64,000 nt of DNA from DSOI01 sp041394885. GTDB lineage: Bacteria > Acidobacteriota > Terriglobia > Bryobacterales > Bryobacteraceae. The position numbers were made by a program, and so were the translations under genes. Positions 26,101 to 34,055 of the stretch are shown one piece after another. The number at the start of each line of letters is the position of its first letter. Positions within the stretch are counted from its first letter, which is position 1. The stretch covers positions 225,618 through 289,617 of the forward strand of contig JAWKHI010000004.1 in the NCBI GenBank assembly GCA_041394885.1, given 5' to 3'. The notes beneath the pieces were generated by a model. That model worked only from the letters and a program-made list of their open reading frames with translations, made no database searches and had not been told where the DNA came from.

Positions 26101-26910
26101 CTTGAAGTGCGGGGATTGAACGCCGCCGGCATCGACGAAGTATTCGGCGTTTTCGGGGACGCTGGCGAGCAGGAACTCGAAGCCGGATTCCGAAAGTCGC
26201 GGCTGCATATCCACCTGCTCCCATTTCGACGCGCTTTCATAGCGGACGTTGAGGCGGACTTTCTTGGAATAGAGGCCCACCAGTTGCGCGCCGATGAGCT
26301 GGTCTGACCGCCGGCGGATGGTGGCGTCGCCCGGTGTGACCTGGACCTGATAAAAACTCTGGATGCCGCCCTTGGGTGTGCCGGCCCAGAGGAGGTTGGC
26401 GCCGTGACCCCAAAATCCGGGTCCGCCGGTGATGAGCCAAAGAAGCACGGCCACCGAGGCGGCGGCGGCGAGTGCGGCTCCGGCCAGGCGCTGGAAGGGG
26501 AGCACCGTGGCGGGTTCGGCGGCGCGGGCCACTTCGAGGGTGTCTTCGGCGAGCAGTTCGAGGAACGGGTCCTGATTGGTGGCAGCATCCTTATCGGCGA
26601 AGGTGACCAGCCGCTGTTCGAAGGCGGGGAAGGTGGTCTCGGCGCTCGAGGCGGCGCGGCGCCGGTTCAGGCGCAGCAATGGGCGCACGATGCCGAAGCC
26701 GATGGCAAGCGCGACGATCACGAACAAGGCCACGCGCGCGCCGGTCAGGCTGCCGGGAGAAAACGCGAGCGCGTTGGTGATCCAAACGAGAACGACGGTG
26801 GCCACCAGAGCGGCGGCGGTGAGCATGGCGAGGCCGGCGAGAAGCGCTCCAGTGCGCAGCCTCCGCTCCACTTGCCTCAGATAGCCGAGCAACTGTTCGT
26901 GTGCGCTCAT
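23119..26910 (-). CDS. DUF4175-type membrane protein with Gln/Gly-rich coiled region; C-terminus frameshifted
   Basis: 1263 residues as read. The N-terminus has two membrane segments (about 19-80) and a third near 145-165, then an Ig-like extracytoplasmic domain. A long charged, Gln-rich helical part follows from about 500 to 1000, holding two low-complexity QQGQ/QGQQ tracts. The last 80 residues are scrambled. Switching frames gives DPSRF, QEQLLRAVLTG, LEQLEPQP, SGQVRSTVT and then LVAEYFRPPQQGQNN ending at a TGA at 23108-23110. At least four indels must lie in 23170-23370. It is the last gene of the MoxR-Bat locus, 65 bp after the BatA-like gene. The role may be anchoring or scaffolding in the envelope; no enzyme motif seen. 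Confidence 0.8.
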   Translation of the reverse strand: MSAHEQLLGYLRQVERRLRTGALLAGLAMLTAAALVATVVLVWITNALAFSPGSLTGARVALFVIVALAIGFGIVRPLLRLNRRRAASSAETTFPAFEQRLVTFADKDAATNQDPFLELLAEDTLEVARAAEPATVLPFQRLAGAALAAAASVAVLLWLITGGPGFWGHGANLLWAGTPKGGIQSFYQVQVTPGDATIRRRSDQLIGAQLVGLYSKKVRLNVRYESASKWEQVDMQPRLSESGFEFLLASVPENAEYFVDAGGVQSPHFKLNVKDLPRVKNIKVTYKHPAWTGLPTSVEDKGGDLRGVEGTEATLDIDTDKPLDNGRIVVDGEKEITLADAGAPNRYRATVKLEKDGLYHIAMMDSGQRVRLSEDYFIEARKENAPTIRISRPGRDYKASPIEEVSVEVAADDDFGLRNVDLHYSVNGGDEKVVPVLKNKGAKDVNGSVVLALEDYKLVPGDVVSVYATAKDALTEVRTDMFFIEAQPFEKEFFQSQTGGGGGGEGEGQQNEISRRQKEIIAATWNQQRDKKADKASAAETGRFLSEVQGKLRDQATTLSKRMTNRELTAASESFGSFTKSMEAAAEAMGKAVDKLKGAQWNDAMPEEQKALQHLLRAEATMRQIQVAFGSRGGGGGGGQGAARDLENLFDLELDTEKNQYETGQQSAAAQGNKQKEVDEALQKLEQLARRQQELAQQQRNNKQQTFQQRWQQEMLRREAEQLQKQMEQLTRNGQQGGQQSQQNSQGQQGQSSQQSQSQSAQGQQAGRRQMAGSRGQMDPRVQKAIEQLRQATEDMRKAASSSQAGEQGQQGEAEARRAAERLNEARDVLSGMRKQEAGEQVGRIGEQAERLSQRQDEIQKKLLSEFGNPKQMNGQPSGDRKKNEALSAERQQMADDLARLEKEMQEAARSLASSNRQAANKLREGLGELQQNEVDLRMKYSAELIKRGFGAYAYMREAPIKSALDSMRDKVREAQKAMEGKGGAGGGEEQKLEQALNRVEQLRQQLEQATRGQQGQRGQQGQQGQRNGQGEQPGDRQGRQGGQQGDRSQAGQQGQNGTQGEGQQGQQAGQQGQGGQQGQGSASGQGDPSGMPGGRGGSTGGPREARQGGERGQADFSAMNTGGYRPGLGNALPNDGQGGSSGLAGVERAYREGLRDLAEVRRDLRGENPDVAKDVQDLIKEMGAPGPQPLPVIRNRSNCSVRSSPARTARTTARRVLTGTSGQVRSTVTSPVPAGLSGDSSPNTSGRPSKGKITRRIRLRMR
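23690..23890. repeat. Low-complexity Gln/Gly-coding tract
   Basis: Dense repeats of CTGGCC/CTGTTG-like triplets on the plus strand encode QQGQ and QGQQ runs in the DUF4175 protein. A second, less regular tract lies near 24600-24840. These repeats also create a long, spurious open frame on the opposite strand. Confidence 0.7.
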
Positions 26911-26975
26911 AAGCTCCTTCTTTGCCCTTGTCCTTTATCCCAGACCTACACGTAATCCCAGACCTACAACGGCAC

Positions 26976-28991
26976 TCAGGCTCCCTCTTCCCTTTGTACA
27001 CCCAAATAGCGATGGCCGAGAAGGGACTCGGCCAACACCAGCGCCAGGACGGCGAGCATGGCGTACCACCAGAGGCTCCACGGCTTGGGCTGGGCGGGGT
27101 CGGCGGCAGCGGCGGCGGCCGTCTGCCCCGGTTCGGATTTGCCGCCGGCCCAAAGATCGAGGGTCTCCTTGGGAATGACGGCAAGGTCGGATTCCTTTCG
27201 GTCCGCATTGACGGCGATGGTCTCGTGGCGTCCGCTGGCGCGGCGCACTTCCCAGAAGCCTTCGCGGTCCGGCTGATAGCTTTGCGTCTCCGTGGACTGG
27301 GCCAGTGACAGGGGCCGCTGGCCGTCGGGATCGATAATCTCCACCGAGACGGCGCGTTCGCGGGCCGAGCGCAGTTCCACGTGCGCGTTGACGGCGAGCG
27401 ACGAGTTCCGCTGTTCGATGCCGGCGAGATAGCGGCCGGTCTGCTCGACGAAGGGAACGAAGGCAGGATGCAGCGGAAAGTCGTTGGCGACGTTGTCGAA
27501 GGTGGAAGCAAACAGCAGCACGCGTCCTTCGCCGATGCGCTTTTCGAGCAGGAGCGGCGTGCGGTCATTGAGACTGGCGACGACGGTGGCGTCTTTGGGA
27601 TCCACATTGAGCGCGAAGTAAAACTTCACACCTTCCCATCGGCCGCTCTTGCGAATCGAAGGATGGGTCCCATCGGCTTCGCTGACAATGGCGAAGCGTT
27701 CGCCCGAGCGCGAGTAGTACTTCGTGTCGGCGATGGAGGCGTCGAACAAGGGCACTTTGCCGCGCTTGGCGATGTTGGCTCCGCCGGCGATCCAGACCGA
27801 GGATCCGGCTTTGACGGCGCGTTCGAGGGCTTCCTGGAATTGCGACGGGAGCGAGAGCGGGTCGGCGAGAACGACGAAGGCAAAGCGCGAGGGATCCAGA
27901 TTGGCGGTCTTTTCGCTGGCGACGGCTTCGAGCTGAAAAGCGGATTCGGCGAGCGAGGTGAGGGCGGCGCGGAAGTAGAGCGGCGAACGGGTGTCGCGGG
28001 CTTCGTGAACCAGCAGCACGCGCTTGGGATCGGTGCGCTCGACGGAAAACAGGGCGCGATCGTCGCGGGCAAGCGCGTCGCCGGATTCGATGCGGGCTTC
28101 GCATTTGGAAGCGCCGTAGGGGATGTCGAGCCCTTCGAACTCGACCGAGGCGCGGCCGTTGGCGGGCACGTCGACGGGTTTGGATGCGGTGACGCGTCCG
28201 TTGACCACCAGCGAGACGGTGCGCTTGGAAGCAGGGGTATCGTGCCCGGCGACGGTAACCTGCACGCGGGTCTTCTTGGGATCCCAGGCGACGGCGGGGG
28301 CGTTCACCGATTCGACGGTCCAGTTGGGCTCAGTCCTGGAGGCAACCGGGTGCGGAACGAGCGTAACCGAGACGGGCAGGACGACGTCGGCAAAACCGGA
28401 CGGCATGGCCGATTCCTGCATGTCGCTGATGAGATGAACCTCGATGGGCTGGCCAGCGTCCTGGGCGAGGGCGCGAATGGCGCGGACGAATTCGGCGTAG
28501 GAGCCGAGAGAGTCAGTAGGTTTGATCGATTCGACGGCGGCGCGGAGAGCTCCGGCTTCCTGTGTGGGTTCGGTGAGCAGGCGGAGATTGGCGCCGAGCG
28601 CGGCTACCTGCGCCTTGGTGCGGCCGGTGCGCCCGTTGAGAACGGTGACGGCTTCGCGGCGGGCGTCGGCGAGGCGGTTGCCGGCGCGCATGCTGAGCGA
28701 CTCATCGACGACGACGAGGATGCGCTTATCGCCGGAAGCGACCGGTTCCACGCGCCGGATGAACGGTTGAGCGAAGGTGAGCGCAAGCAGCAGCAGCAGC
28801 GCCAGGCGCAGGGCGAGCAGCAGCAGGTACCGCAGGCGCCGATGTTTCACCGAGCTCTGCGTGCGCCGCTCGAAGAACATCAGCGAGCTGAACGGGAGCG
28901 GAGTCTTGATGTGCTGCCGCAGCAGGTGGACGTAGAGCGGGATGCCCACGGCGAGGGCGCCGGCGAGAAACCAGGGGGAAAGCAGACCCAT
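26976..28991 (-). CDS. BatA-like membrane protein with von Willebrand factor A domain
   Basis: 671 residues. The N-terminal 80 residues match the BatA aerotolerance signature: MGLLSPWFLAGALAVGIPLY membrane helix, LPFSSLMFFERR, then a second helix RYLLLLALRLALLLLLALTF. A VWA domain begins near residue 90 with the metal motif DESLS (D96, S98, S100). The rest is beta-rich and likely periplasmic, with a final membrane segment (WYAMLAVLALVLAESLLG) near the C-terminus. The gene starts 3 bp after the DUF58 stop. In such loci the MoxR ATPase acts on VWA partners as a chaperone pair; the client here is unknown. Confidence 0.88.
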   Translation of the reverse strand: MGLLSPWFLAGALAVGIPLYVHLLRQHIKTPLPFSSLMFFERRTQSSVKHRRLRYLLLLALRLALLLLLALTFAQPFIRRVEPVASGDKRILVVVDESLSMRAGNRLADARREAVTVLNGRTGRTKAQVAALGANLRLLTEPTQEAGALRAAVESIKPTDSLGSYAEFVRAIRALAQDAGQPIEVHLISDMQESAMPSGFADVVLPVSVTLVPHPVASRTEPNWTVESVNAPAVAWDPKKTRVQVTVAGHDTPASKRTVSLVVNGRVTASKPVDVPANGRASVEFEGLDIPYGASKCEARIESGDALARDDRALFSVERTDPKRVLLVHEARDTRSPLYFRAALTSLAESAFQLEAVASEKTANLDPSRFAFVVLADPLSLPSQFQEALERAVKAGSSVWIAGGANIAKRGKVPLFDASIADTKYYSRSGERFAIVSEADGTHPSIRKSGRWEGVKFYFALNVDPKDATVVASLNDRTPLLLEKRIGEGRVLLFASTFDNVANDFPLHPAFVPFVEQTGRYLAGIEQRNSSLAVNAHVELRSARERAVSVEIIDPDGQRPLSLAQSTETQSYQPDREGFWEVRRASGRHETIAVNADRKESDLAVIPKETLDLWAGGKSEPGQTAAAAAADPAQPKPWSLWWYAMLAVLALVLAESLLGHRYLGVQREEGA

Positions 28992-28994
28992 CGG

Positions 28995-29882
28995 CTAGAA
29001 CCTCCCCTTGCGGATGGCGAGATATTCGCGGAGGGCGTCGTCGAGCGGACGGTCCGTGGAGAGGAGGTGATAATCCATGCCTGAGGCGCGGGCTTTGGAG
29101 CGGATGGCTTCCAGATGCGCATCCATTTTCGGACGGTACTCGTGACGCGCGTAGTCCGGGGTGACCTCCATCGAATCCTGCGTTTCGAGATCAATGAGAA
29201 TCACGGGATCGCGGAAGCTGGGCTTGATCTCTTCGGGGTCGAGCACGTGAAACAAGACGACATCATTGCCGCGGTAGCGGAGGGGCTCGATGGTGCGGAT
29301 GATGATTTCCGGCTGCTCCCAAAAGTCGGAAAAGACGGCGACGATGCCACGGCGGCGGATGCTCTCCTGGAACATGTGGAAAGGCTTGCCGTAGTCGGTG
29401 CGGGCCTTGGGTTCGGCCTGCTCGAGGCCGTGGAGCAGGCGGTGCAGTTGGCCCTGACGGGTGGAGGGCGGGACGTAGTGACGCACTTCATCATCGAACA
29501 CGATCAGGCCCGCGGCGTCTCGCTGCTGCGTGGCGAGGTAGGAAAGGGACGCGGCGGCGTAGCGGGCGTAGTCGATTTTCGAGACCGAGTGCGAATTCTG
29601 CCGCATGGAGTTGCTGGCGTCGAGCAGGATGGTCAACTGGCAGTTGGTTTCGCCGCGGTACTTCTTAAGATAAGCGCGTTCGGTACGGGCGTAGACGTTC
29701 CAGTCGACGTGGCGGAGATCGTCACCGGGGACGTAGGCGCGGTATTCGGCGAACTCCTGAGAGAAGCCGTAGTCTGGCGAGCGGTGCAACCCCGAGACGA
29801 AACCGTTCACGACGGTTTTGGCGATGAGGTCGAGGCTCGACAGAGAAGCAAGGACCTTGGGTTCGAGGAAGCGTTGGAGCAT
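28995..29882 (-). CDS. DUF58 domain protein
   Basis: 295 residues from ATG at 29882. The hallmark EYRAYVPGDDLRHVDW and VYARTERAYLKKY at about 46-75 identifies the family. A VWA-like part follows with LTILLDASNSM, which keeps a DxSxS-like site. No membrane segment is visible, so it is probably cytoplasmic. DUF58 proteins are constant neighbours of MoxR ATPases and are thought to bridge ATPase and membrane VWA proteins. It begins 10 bp after moxR and ends 3 bp before the BatA-like gene. Confidence 0.92.
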   Translation of the reverse strand: MLQRFLEPKVLASLSSLDLIAKTVVNGFVSGLHRSPDYGFSQEFAEYRAYVPGDDLRHVDWNVYARTERAYLKKYRGETNCQLTILLDASNSMRQNSHSVSKIDYARYAAASLSYLATQQRDAAGLIVFDDEVRHYVPPSTRQGQLHRLLHGLEQAEPKARTDYGKPFHMFQESIRRRGIVAVFSDFWEQPEIIIRTIEPLRYRGNDVVLFHVLDPEEIKPSFRDPVILIDLETQDSMEVTPDYARHEYRPKMDAHLEAIRSKARASGMDYHLLSTDRPLDDALREYLAIRKGRF

Positions 29883-29892
29883 TTCGGCTCTT

Positions 29893-30921
29893 TTATCCCT
29901 TGGGCGGCGGCATGTGCTCGAGCAGTTTGGTGAGGATGGCGTCCTGGGAAAGGCGTTCGGATTCGGCCTGGAAGTTGAGCAGGATGCGATGGCGGAGCAC
30001 GGGGATGGCGAGCGCGGCGATATCCTCGTAGGACACGTTGTAGCGCTTGCGGGAAAGGGCGCGTGCCTTGGCCGAGAGCACGAGGAACTGGGCCGCGCGG
30101 ACGCTGGCGCCGTAGTTGACATACTTCTTGATGAAGTCCGGCGCATCGCCGGTGGTGACGCGAGTGGCGCGGACCAGATCGACGGCGTAGCGGGCGACGG
30201 GTTCGGCGATGGGGACCATGCGCACCAGTTGCTGGAAGGTGAGGATCTCTTCGGCGGAGGTGACGGTTTCCACCGTGGCCTGCTTGGTGGTGGTGGTGAG
30301 GCCGACCACTTTCACTTCGTCGTCGGCGCCGAGATAATCGAGAACGGTGTTGAACAGGAAACGGTCCAACTGGGCTTCCGGCAGCGGATAGGTTCCTTCG
30401 AGTTCGATGGGGTTTTGGGTCGCGAGCACGAAGAAGGGGCTGGGGAGGTTATAGTGGTTACCGCGCACGGTGCAGGAGCGCTCCTGCATGGCTTCGAGCA
30501 ACGCCGACTGCGTTTTGGGAGGGGTGCGGTTGACTTCGTCGGCGAGGAGGATGTTGCCGAAGATGGGGCCGGGGACGAAGGTCCAGCGGCGATGGCCGGT
30601 GGTGGGATCCTCTTCGATGATGTCGGTGCCGGTGATGTCGGAAGGCATCAGGTCCGGGGTGAACTGAATGCGTTTGAATTCGAGGCCGAGCGTCTGGGCG
30701 ATGGTGCGGACCATGAGGGTCTTGGCGGTGCCTGGCAGGCCGGTGATGAGACAGTGGCCGCCCACGAACAGGGCGATCATGACCTGTTCGAGCACCTCTT
30801 CCTGGCCCACGATGACACGATGGACCTGCTCGAGAATCTGCCCGCGAACCAGTTGGAATCGTTCGATGCGGGTGCGGAGTTCAGCGGAGTCAAAAGATAA
30901 CTCGCTCGCGAGGGTCGACAT
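29893..30921 (-). CDS. MoxR-family AAA+ ATPase
   Basis: 342 residues. Walker A GLPGTAKT at 61-68, Walker B LLADEVNR at about 124-131 with PPKTQSALLEAMQE, sensor-1 LATQNPIELEGTYPLPEAQLD (in parts: LATQNPIE, GTYPLPEAQLDRF) and the C-terminal lid RAAQFLVLSAKARAL are all present. It hydrolyses ATP to remodel partner proteins, usually VWA-domain ones; three candidate partners (DUF58, BatA-like, large VWA protein) are encoded around it. It starts 3 bp after the TPR-protease gene. All catalytic residues look intact. Confidence 0.95.
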   Translation of the reverse strand: MSTLASELSFDSAELRTRIERFQLVRGQILEQVHRVIVGQEEVLEQVMIALFVGGHCLITGLPGTAKTLMVRTIAQTLGLEFKRIQFTPDLMPSDITGTDIIEEDPTTGHRRWTFVPGPIFGNILLADEVNRTPPKTQSALLEAMQERSCTVRGNHYNLPSPFFVLATQNPIELEGTYPLPEAQLDRFLFNTVLDYLGADDEVKVVGLTTTTKQATVETVTSAEEILTFQQLVRMVPIAEPVARYAVDLVRATRVTTGDAPDFIKKYVNYGASVRAAQFLVLSAKARALSRKRYNVSYEDIAALAIPVLRHRILLNFQAESERLSQDAILTKLLEHMPPPKG

Positions 30922-30924
30922 GAA

Positions 30925-33123
30925 TTAGCGTTTCTCTTTCTTGGCGTTGAGTTCGAGTAGTAGTTTCTGCGCGGGGCGGAAACCGGGCGCTGCCTCGAGG
31001 GCGTTCAAGACCTGCTCTTCGGCTTGGTCACGGTTGCCGGCGCCTACATAGGCGCGGGCGAGGTTGTAGAAAGCGGTGGCCTTGTCGTTGGGTTTGGAAG
31101 CGACGAGCGCGCCGAATTCGCGGACGGCTTTGCGTGGCTGGCCCAGGCCCATGTAGAGTTCGCCGAGTTGTTTGTGGAGCCCGTCGTCGTTGACGGGATA
31201 GATCCAGTTGATTTTTTCGAGGATGGCGGCGGCTTCCTTCTTCTGGCCGCGCTCTTCGTAAAGTGACGCCAGTTTCTTGAGCGCGAGCGGGTTGCGTCCG
31301 CCCACCTTGGCGAAGCGTTCCAGGGTGGCGATGGCTCTGGCTTTGTCGCCTTTCTCCATGGCCGAATCGGCGACGAATTCGTAAGCGTTGGCGGCTTCGA
31401 CGTAATCGGGATACATGTCGATGATGGCGTCACCCTGGGCGAGGACTTCGTCATGTTTGCGTCCGCCGGCGAGGTCGGCGAGGACTTTGAGTTTTTTGCG
31501 CCAGTCGTCGAAGTTCGCGACGACTTTGGCGGTGCGTTTGTCGACGAAGGCAAGGAACTGCGTGTCGAAGTCCTCGGTCTTGATACCGAACACTTGCTGG
31601 AAGGTCTCTTCGGTCGACTTCCGCTGCTTAAACGCCTCAACCATGCCGAGGATTTTCGAGAAGCCCCATTTTTCGACGATGAAATCGCAAATCTGGCCGC
31701 CCTGGAAATAGGAGACGATCACCTGGGCGGGGTAGGCGGGACGGATGAAGCCACGGTCGAGTTCGGCCACCGGGAGAAGCTTCTTGTCCTTGACGGCGGC
31801 GATGATTTCCGGCGTGAGACGGTCTCCCCAATCGGTATGGATGGCGGTCTCTTCGTGAACGGCGAGGCCCTCGGTGAACCAGCGGGGCACGCGGTGCTCG
31901 GTGGCGGAGAGGATGAACACGTGGCTGAGTTCGTGCCAAAGAGTGCTGGCCCAATGGAAGCTGCCGGGCTTGCGTCCGGAAGGGCTATCCATGGCGACGA
32001 CGGTGCCGAAGGTAACGCCGAGGGCGCCCAAGCCGGGCATGCCCATCGTGCGGACGGCGAAATCCTCGTGGTCCGGGTAGACTTCCAGTTGCACGGGCGC
32101 GGGGAGCACCATCTTGTACTTCTTTTCGAAGGTGGCGATGGCTTCTTTCAGCTCGTCCTCGAAGTAGGGCCGGAGAAGGTCAGCCTCTTTGCGGTGGAGC
32201 CGGACGATGGTCTTGGGGGTTTCGAAAGTGACGAAGTTCTTGTAGCTGTTCATCAAGGTGAGCGTGTTGGTGGTGGACGCTTCCTTGAAGCCGTTGTTGT
32301 AGGCGAGTTCGAGTTCCTTACGGGCCTCGCCCTCGCGCCCGAGCCGCATCAGATTGATGCCGAGCTGAGAGTGGGCGTTCCAGTCGGTGGCGTCGAGGGC
32401 GATCGCCTTGCGGTAGTACTGGATGCCGTCTTCGTAGCGGCGGTTGAGGACGAGGTGGTGGGCAATCAGCGAATATCCTTCGCTATAGCGCGGGTTGACG
32501 GCCTGGATCTTACCGAGCCAAGTATCGGGCGGACGGTCCGCCAGAAGCTCGACGGCGGCGCGAATGGCATAGGCGTCGAGGGCCTCCGGCGACATCGCGA
32601 TGGCCTTGTCGGCCTCTTCGACGGCCTTTTCCGGGTTCACATCTTCGAGGGCGAGATGGGCCACCAGCTCCTGGGCTTCCACCAGTTTGGGGTCCGCCTT
32701 CAGCGCCTCGAGGGCGAGCTTGGTGGCGCGGTTTTCGAAACCGTCGGAAGCGGCCATGGCCATGCCGAGCAGCGCGCCCGCGTGGGTCTTGTCGATCTCG
32801 AGGGCCTCCTGAAACAGCGCCACGGCGTCGGCGCGATTCTTGTTGAACGGCTCAATGAGCAGGCGTCCCCAGCGCACCTTGATGTCGGGATTCTTGGGCT
32901 GGGTGGCGGCGGCCTGGCGGAAGGCCTCGTTGGCGTCACGGTACTGCCGGAGCCCGTAGAGGCCTTCGGCGCGCGCGAAGGCGTCGGAGGAACGGGCGAG
33001 TTGGCCGAAGCAGGCGGTGGCTTCGGCTTGCTTGCCGCGGTGTTCCATGGACCGACATTCGGCGGGTGTGGCGGCGGCCGCGGGCAACGCGGCGAGGGCG
33101 GCAATCAGGATCAACCGGCGCAT
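30925..33123 (-). CDS. Exported TPR protein with a gluzincin (peptidase MA-like) domain
   Basis: 732 residues with an N-terminal signal peptide (MRRLILIAALAALPAAAATP). Residues about 30-290 are TPR repeats (for example YRDANEAFRQAAATQPKNP and YEDGIQYYRKAIALDATDW). The centre holds a zinc protease motif WHELSHVF (HExxH) followed by WFTEGLAVHEE, whose first Glu fits the third gluzincin ligand. More TPRs fill the C-terminal 170 residues. The layout predicts a periplasmic metalloprotease held by protein-protein contacts. It lies between the caspase-like gene (2-bp gap) and moxR (3-bp gap). Confidence 0.87.
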   Translation of the reverse strand: MRRLILIAALAALPAAAATPAECRSMEHRGKQAEATACFGQLARSSDAFARAEGLYGLRQYRDANEAFRQAAATQPKNPDIKVRWGRLLIEPFNKNRADAVALFQEALEIDKTHAGALLGMAMAASDGFENRATKLALEALKADPKLVEAQELVAHLALEDVNPEKAVEEADKAIAMSPEALDAYAIRAAVELLADRPPDTWLGKIQAVNPRYSEGYSLIAHHLVLNRRYEDGIQYYRKAIALDATDWNAHSQLGINLMRLGREGEARKELELAYNNGFKEASTTNTLTLMNSYKNFVTFETPKTIVRLHRKEADLLRPYFEDELKEAIATFEKKYKMVLPAPVQLEVYPDHEDFAVRTMGMPGLGALGVTFGTVVAMDSPSGRKPGSFHWASTLWHELSHVFILSATEHRVPRWFTEGLAVHEETAIHTDWGDRLTPEIIAAVKDKKLLPVAELDRGFIRPAYPAQVIVSYFQGGQICDFIVEKWGFSKILGMVEAFKQRKSTEETFQQVFGIKTEDFDTQFLAFVDKRTAKVVANFDDWRKKLKVLADLAGGRKHDEVLAQGDAIIDMYPDYVEAANAYEFVADSAMEKGDKARAIATLERFAKVGGRNPLALKKLASLYEERGQKKEAAAILEKINWIYPVNDDGLHKQLGELYMGLGQPRKAVREFGALVASKPNDKATAFYNLARAYVGAGNRDQAEEQVLNALEAAPGFRPAQKLLLELNAKKEKR

Positions 33124-33125
33124 AA

Positions 33126-34055
33126 CTACTTGTCCAGTTCCTCCTGAAGGCGCGCGAGTTCGAGCAGGAGCGCGGCGAGCTTCTTGCGATACTCCTGCTG
33201 GGGCATCGCGGCCTTCTCGTATTTCAGTTTGTCGATCTCACCCTCGATTTGTTCACGCCGGGCAAGGAGTTTTTGCTTGGCCGGGTCCGCGGCGGCCTTC
33301 TGGGTGGAGCCGATGCGGAGGAGCGCGAAACGTCCGGCGAGCTGCCCCTGGCCATTTTCCGCGGAGGGAGCACGGACGGCGTCGCCCTTGCCGGTGTCCT
33401 CGAGCATGGCGTGCTCGGTGGCGAGCCGCTTTTGCGTTTCGAAGAACGAGACGGTTTTCTTGTCGGCGTACTGATAAGCTTCGAGCGCGGTGACGGTTTC
33501 GTTCTTGTCGGCGTCGGCGCCGGGATCGCGCATGGCCTCCACCCAGTAGCGGGCAAAGGCGGTGGCATTTTTCTCCATGCCGGATTTAGTGGCGGTGATG
33601 ACGCCGCGGTTGGCGCGTTGCAAGGCGGCGAGGGAAGCGCCGCTGGCCGAGGTCATGTTGACCACGAGTTGGCGCTTGGCGGGCACGCGGTCACACCAGG
33701 CGGCGAGATCGATAGCGGTGGCGTCGGGCCCCTTGAGGTTGAATTTGTAGTCCTGGCCATCGAAGGTGCCGTGGCCGATGAGCATGAGCACGAAGCCGTC
33801 GTCGGGGGAGGCTTCTCCGGCCACTTTGCCGAGGGTTTCCGAGAGCTTGGCCTTGGTGGCTTCGGGGCCGAACAGGGTATGGACCTGGACGTCGCCGCCG
33901 GACCCTTTGAGGGCCTTGTCGAGGTCCTTGGCCCAGTTGGTGAAGCGCTGCTCATAGTCGGGCTCGCCTCCGATGCCGGCCACGGTGACGTAGTGGGTGG
34001 CTGCGAAGGCGGGAGTCAGGAGCAGGAACGCGGAAAGGATGCGGAAGCCTCTCAT
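33126..34055 (-). CDS. Caspase-like (C13/C14-fold) exported protein lacking the catalytic Cys
   Basis: 309 residues from ATG at 34055, overlapping the upstream TGA as ATGA. A signal peptide (MRGFRILSAFLLLTPAFA) leads to a caspase-hemoglobinase fold: strand DDGFVLMLIGHGTFDG with H95, then QLVVNMTSASGASL where the usual nucleophile strand reads LxxDCCxSG. The Cys position carries no Cys, so this is likely a pseudo-peptidase. ADKNETVTALEAYQYA resembles the DxDGxVTxxEAxxY motif that follows the core in family members. The last 60 residues are a coiled coil (KQKLLARREQIEGEIDKL). It may bind peptides as a regulator of the adjacent metalloprotease; that is inference. Confidence 0.72.
   Translation of the reverse strand: MRGFRILSAFLLLTPAFAATHYVTVAGIGGEPDYEQRFTNWAKDLDKALKGSGGDVQVHTLFGPEATKAKLSETLGKVAGEASPDDGFVLMLIGHGTFDGQDYKFNLKGPDATAIDLAAWCDRVPAKRQLVVNMTSASGASLAALQRANRGVITATKSGMEKNATAFARYWVEAMRDPGADADKNETVTALEAYQYADKKTVSFFETQKRLATEHAMLEDTGKGDAVRAPSAENGQGQLAGRFALLRIGSTQKAAADPAKQKLLARREQIEGEIDKLKYEKAAMPQQEYRKKLAALLLELARLQEELDK

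Noticed and set aside
23776..26307. Very long open frame on the plus strand, Leu/Ala-rich, that looks like a membrane protein
   Set aside because: It is antisense to the Gln/Gly-rich DUF4175 gene; high GC and the repeated codons remove stops. The minus-strand frame has real domains and operon context.
28995..30146. Longer version of the DUF58 protein
   Set aside because: The extra 88 residues are a Ser/Pro/Arg-rich antiframe of moxR. ATG at 29882 follows the moxR stop.
31453..33147. Long plus-strand open frame antisense to the TPR-protease gene
   Set aside because: Composition is that of a mirror frame (Gly/Val/Glu-rich, no family motif), and the minus strand encodes a signal peptide, TPRs and HExxH.
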